Positions 61,747-64,000 of a DNA stretch of 64,000 nt are shown one piece after another (the stretch's first letter is position 1; each line of letters starts with the position of its first letter). A program made the position numbers and the translations under genes. The DNA is from CAITSH01 sp945892985 (GTDB taxonomy: Bacteria; Pseudomonadota; Gammaproteobacteria; Burkholderiales; SG8-39). The stretch covers positions 1 to 64,000 of the forward strand of contig CAMDDU010000005.1 in assembly GCA_945892985.1 (NCBI GenBank), written 5' to 3'. Below the pieces are notes generated by a model, which ran no database searches, was not told the DNA's origin, and worked only from the letters and a program-made list of their open reading frames with translations.

Positions 61747-63393
61747 TCAGGTCCGGCGGACGATGTCTAGTGCCACGGCCTCGGCCACTTCGATGCCGTC
61801 CACGGCGGCGGAAAGAATACCGCCGGCGTAACTCGCGCCCTCGCCGGCCGGATAAAGGCCGGCGGTATTGAGGCTCTGGTAGTCGTCGCGGCGACTGATG
61901 CGCAGCGGTGACGAGGTCCGTGTCTCCACGCCGGTCAGCACGGCATCGGCCATGGCAAAGCCCTTGAGCTGGCGCTCGAGCGCGGGAATCGCCTCACGGA
62001 TGGCGGCGATGGCATAGTCGGGCAGGGCGGTGGCAAGGTCGCAGGGTGTCACGCCCGGCTGGTATGAGGGGATGACGGCGCCCAGCGCGGTCGAGGGCCG
62101 GCCGGCGAGAAAATCACCGACGCGCTGCACCGGCGCGTTGTAATTGCCGCCGCCCAGCGCAAAGGCGCGCTCCTCCCATTTGCGCTGGAAGGCGATGCCG
62201 GCCAGGGCGCCGCCAGGATAGTCCGCGGGCGTGATGCCCACTACGATGCCGGCGTTGGCATTGCGCTCATTGCGCGAATACTGGCTCATGCCGTTGGTGA
62301 CGACGCGGCCGCGCTCCGAGGTGGCGGCAACCACCGTGCCGCCGGGACACATGCAAAAACTGTAGACCGCGCGGCCGTTTGTGGCGTGGTGCACCAGCTT
62401 GTAGTCGGCGGCACCGAGTATCGGATTGCCGGCCGATTTGCCGAAGCGGCAGGCGTCGATGACCGATTGCGGGTGCTCGATGCGAAAACCGATGGAAAAG
62501 GGCTTGGCTTCCATATAGACGCCGCGCGCGTGCAGCATTTCAAAGGTATCGCGCGCGCTGTGGCCTATGGCCAGCACCACATGATTGCTGGCGATGGTTT
62601 CGCCGTCGGCCAGGCGCACACCGCGGATCTGCGCCTGCGCGTTCGGATTGCCCGGCGTGTCCGGCGCCGCTTCGATGTTCAGATCGACGACACGGCTGCC
62701 AAAACGAAATTCGCCGCCCAGCGCCTCTATGCTGGCGCGCATTTTTTCGACTATGCCGACAAGGCGGAAGGTGCCGATGTGCGGCTTGCTCACGTACATG
62801 ATCTCGGCCGGCGCGCCGGCCTTGACGAATTCGGTCAACACCTTGCGGCCGTAGTGCTTGCGGTCCTTGATCTGGCTCCACAGCTTGCCGTCTGAAAACG
62901 TGCCTGCGCCGCCTTCGCCGAACTGCACATTCGATTCGGGGTCGATATCCTTGCCCTTGCGCCAAAAGCCCCAGGTGTCCTGGGTACGCTCGCGCACCGC
63001 CTTGCCGCGCTCAAGGACGATGGGTCGAAAGCCCGATTGCGCCAGGATCAGTGCAGCAAACAGTCCGCAGGGCCCGCTGCCGATTACCAGCGGCCGCGGC
63101 GTGCCCTGCGCAGCCCCGGTGGCATGGGCGACAAAGCGATAGGCCATGTCCGGGCTTGGCTTGAGGTGGGGGTCGCCGGCGAATTTCGCCAGCAGCGCCG
63201 CCTCGTTTTTCACCTGCGCATCGACGCTGTAGATCAGCGCGATGGCCGAGCGTTTGCGCGCATCGTGCGCGCGGCGAAAAATGCTGAAGCTCTCGAGCGC
63301 GTCCGCGCCAATGCCCAGACGGGCGAGAATCGCCGCCCCAAGCGCGCCTTCGGCGTGATCGAGCGGCAGCTTCAGTTCGGTGAGTCTGATCAT
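61747..63393 (-). CDS. NAD(P)/FAD-dependent oxidoreductase (COG2509 type)
   Basis: 548 aa. An N-terminal ~90-residue lead domain (MIRLTELKLPLDHAEGALGA, FRRAHDARKRSA) precedes the FAD Rossmann fold LVIGSGPCGLFAALILAQSG with VLERGKAV. NVQFGEGGAGTFSDGKLWSQ is a hallmark of this uncharacterised dehydrogenase family, and GLYPAGEGASYAGGILSAAVDG is the second FAD motif. The chemistry is not established for the family. The MoeB/ThiF-type gene ends 28 bp upstream, so the two are probably co-transcribed. Confidence 0.85.
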   Translation of the reverse strand: MIRLTELKLPLDHAEGALGAAILARLGIGADALESFSIFRRAHDARKRSAIALIYSVDAQVKNEAALLAKFAGDPHLKPSPDMAYRFVAHATGAAQGTPRPLVIGSGPCGLFAALILAQSGFRPIVLERGKAVRERTQDTWGFWRKGKDIDPESNVQFGEGGAGTFSDGKLWSQIKDRKHYGRKVLTEFVKAGAPAEIMYVSKPHIGTFRLVGIVEKMRASIEALGGEFRFGSRVVDLNIEAAPDTPGNPNAQAQIRGVRLADGETIASNHVVLAIGHSARDTFEMLHARGVYMEAKPFSIGFRIEHPQSVIDACRFGKSAGNPILGAADYKLVHHATNGRAVYSFCMCPGGTVVAATSERGRVVTNGMSQYSRNERNANAGIVVGITPADYPGGALAGIAFQRKWEERAFALGGGNYNAPVQRVGDFLAGRPSTALGAVIPSYQPGVTPCDLATALPDYAIAAIREAIPALERQLKGFAMADAVLTGVETRTSSPLRISRRDDYQSLNTAGLYPAGEGASYAGGILSAAVDGIEVAEAVALDIVRRT

Positions 63394-63421
63394 CGCGACA
63401 GGGCTGCGTCAGCGTGAGATA

Positions 63422-64000
63422 TCAGGACGCACATATTGCACAGCCGGGATCTTTTTTCAGGCGGATTTCGCGCCACTGCATGGCGAGCGCGTCAAGTAGC
63501 AGCACCCGGCCGCACAGCGATTCGCCAACGCCGGTGATGAGTTTGAGCGCCTCGGCCGCCTGCATGGTGCCGATGATGCCGGTGAGCGGCGCGAACACGC
63601 CCATCACCGCGCAGCGTGTTTCCTCGAATTCGGCGTCCTCCGGGAAGAGGCAATGGTAACAAGGGCTGTCGCCGCGGCGCATGTCGAATACGGCAAGCTG
63701 GCCATCAAAGCGCACGCCGGCGCCCGACACAAGCGGCTTTTTGTGTTTGACGCAGGCGCGGTTGACGGCATGGCGCGTGGCAAAGTTGTCACAGCAGTCG
63801 AGCACCACATCACAGCTGGCGATCAGCGCGTCGAGCTCCGCACCGGCCAGTCGCGAATGTAGCGCCGTCACTTTCACCTCGGGGTTGATGCGCGCGAGCG
63901 CCGCCAGGCCTGATTCGACCTTGGGCCGGCCGATGGCCTGCGTGCTGTGCAGGATCTGGCGCTGCAGGTTGGTGAGGTCGACCTCGTCGGCGTCGGCGAG
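63422..64000 (-). CDS. MoeB/ThiF/HesA-family adenylyltransferase (N-terminus outside window)
   Basis: At least 193 aa; the N-terminal ATP-binding part lies beyond 64000. E1-like enzymes adenylate the C-terminal glycine of MoaD or ThiS for sulfur transfer. Visible: LADADEVDLTNLQRQILHST, DVVLDCCDNFATRHAVNRAC, the putative catalytic Cys in ETRCAVMGVFAPLTGIIGTM, and the zinc-site CxxC pairs in CYHCLFPED and CAIC near the end. The C-terminus is short, with no rhodanese domain, so MoeB/ThiF rather than MOCS3 type. Confidence 0.88.
   Translation of the reverse strand, partial: LADADEVDLTNLQRQILHSTQAIGRPKVESGLAALARINPEVKVTALHSRLAGAELDALIASCDVVLDCCDNFATRHAVNRACVKHKKPLVSGAGVRFDGQLAVFDMRRGDSPCYHCLFPEDAEFEETRCAVMGVFAPLTGIIGTMQAAEALKLITGVGESLCGRVLLLDALAMQWREIRLKKDPGCAICAS

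Overview
The window looks like chromosomal DNA of a high-GC betaproteobacterium, most likely Burkholderiales or a close relative. The reasons are eight periplasmic Bug/TctC-type receptor genes (an expansion typical of Bordetella, Achromobacter and Cupriavidus relatives), a homodimeric AceE-type E1, and GC-biased codon use throughout. I see no rRNA, tRNA, CRISPR array, transposase or prophage. Two families of palindromic repeats are scattered between the genes: a ~93-107 bp element whose arms read CATTGCGAG...CTCGCAATG (13 copies) and a 31-bp element with ends CTGGAAA...TTTCCAG (at least 10 copies).

Layout. 1-852 is an array of five ~170-bp repeats. 853-3114 holds two PhnD-like binding proteins. 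3397-8644 is housekeeping: glmU, glmS, recQ. 9193-16201 is an eleven-gene periplasmic copper-handling block (HMA protein, MerT-like membrane protein, His-rich exported proteins, CzcC-like outer-membrane factor, multicopper oxidase, cupredoxin, CusF-like protein). 16202-17245 is a second repeat array. 17246-23118 carries a 2-hydroxyacid dehydrogenase, an AceE-type E1 without E2/E3, a divergent Lrp/AsnC regulator and an acyl-CoA ligase. 23202-30150 has two J-domain proteins, a vapBC module, three unknown proteins in a tight row, and ycaO.

From 30218 to 59026 the window is accessory catabolism. It comprises a ThDP enzyme / Bug / dihydroxyphthalate-decarboxylase-like / VOC dioxygenase block; a PIN protein; a Panacea-type toxin-antitoxin pair; a Bug with its alpha/beta hydrolase; a minus-strand operon of amidohydrolase, thiolase-like protein, acyl-CoA ligase, Bug, BCCP, biotin carboxylase and a 5S-type carboxyltransferase; and a 3-hydroxyanthranilate dioxygenase block with isochorismatase-like, dienelactone-hydrolase-like, alpha/beta hydrolase, Bug and RidA proteins. 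59216-61615 is a uracil (URC-type) catabolic group: upp, URC4 and a free-standing URC1 C-terminal piece. The window ends with an FAD-dependent oxidoreductase and a partial MoeB/ThiF-type protein.

The Bug receptors sit beside different catabolic enzymes, with no TctA/TctB membrane genes here, which suggests each supplies substrate to its neighbours through membrane components encoded elsewhere. The best candidates for undescribed biology are the three-part biotin-dependent carboxylase operon, the J-domain/unknown/YcaO row, the Panacea locus with an unknown partner, and the free-standing URC1 C-terminal domain.
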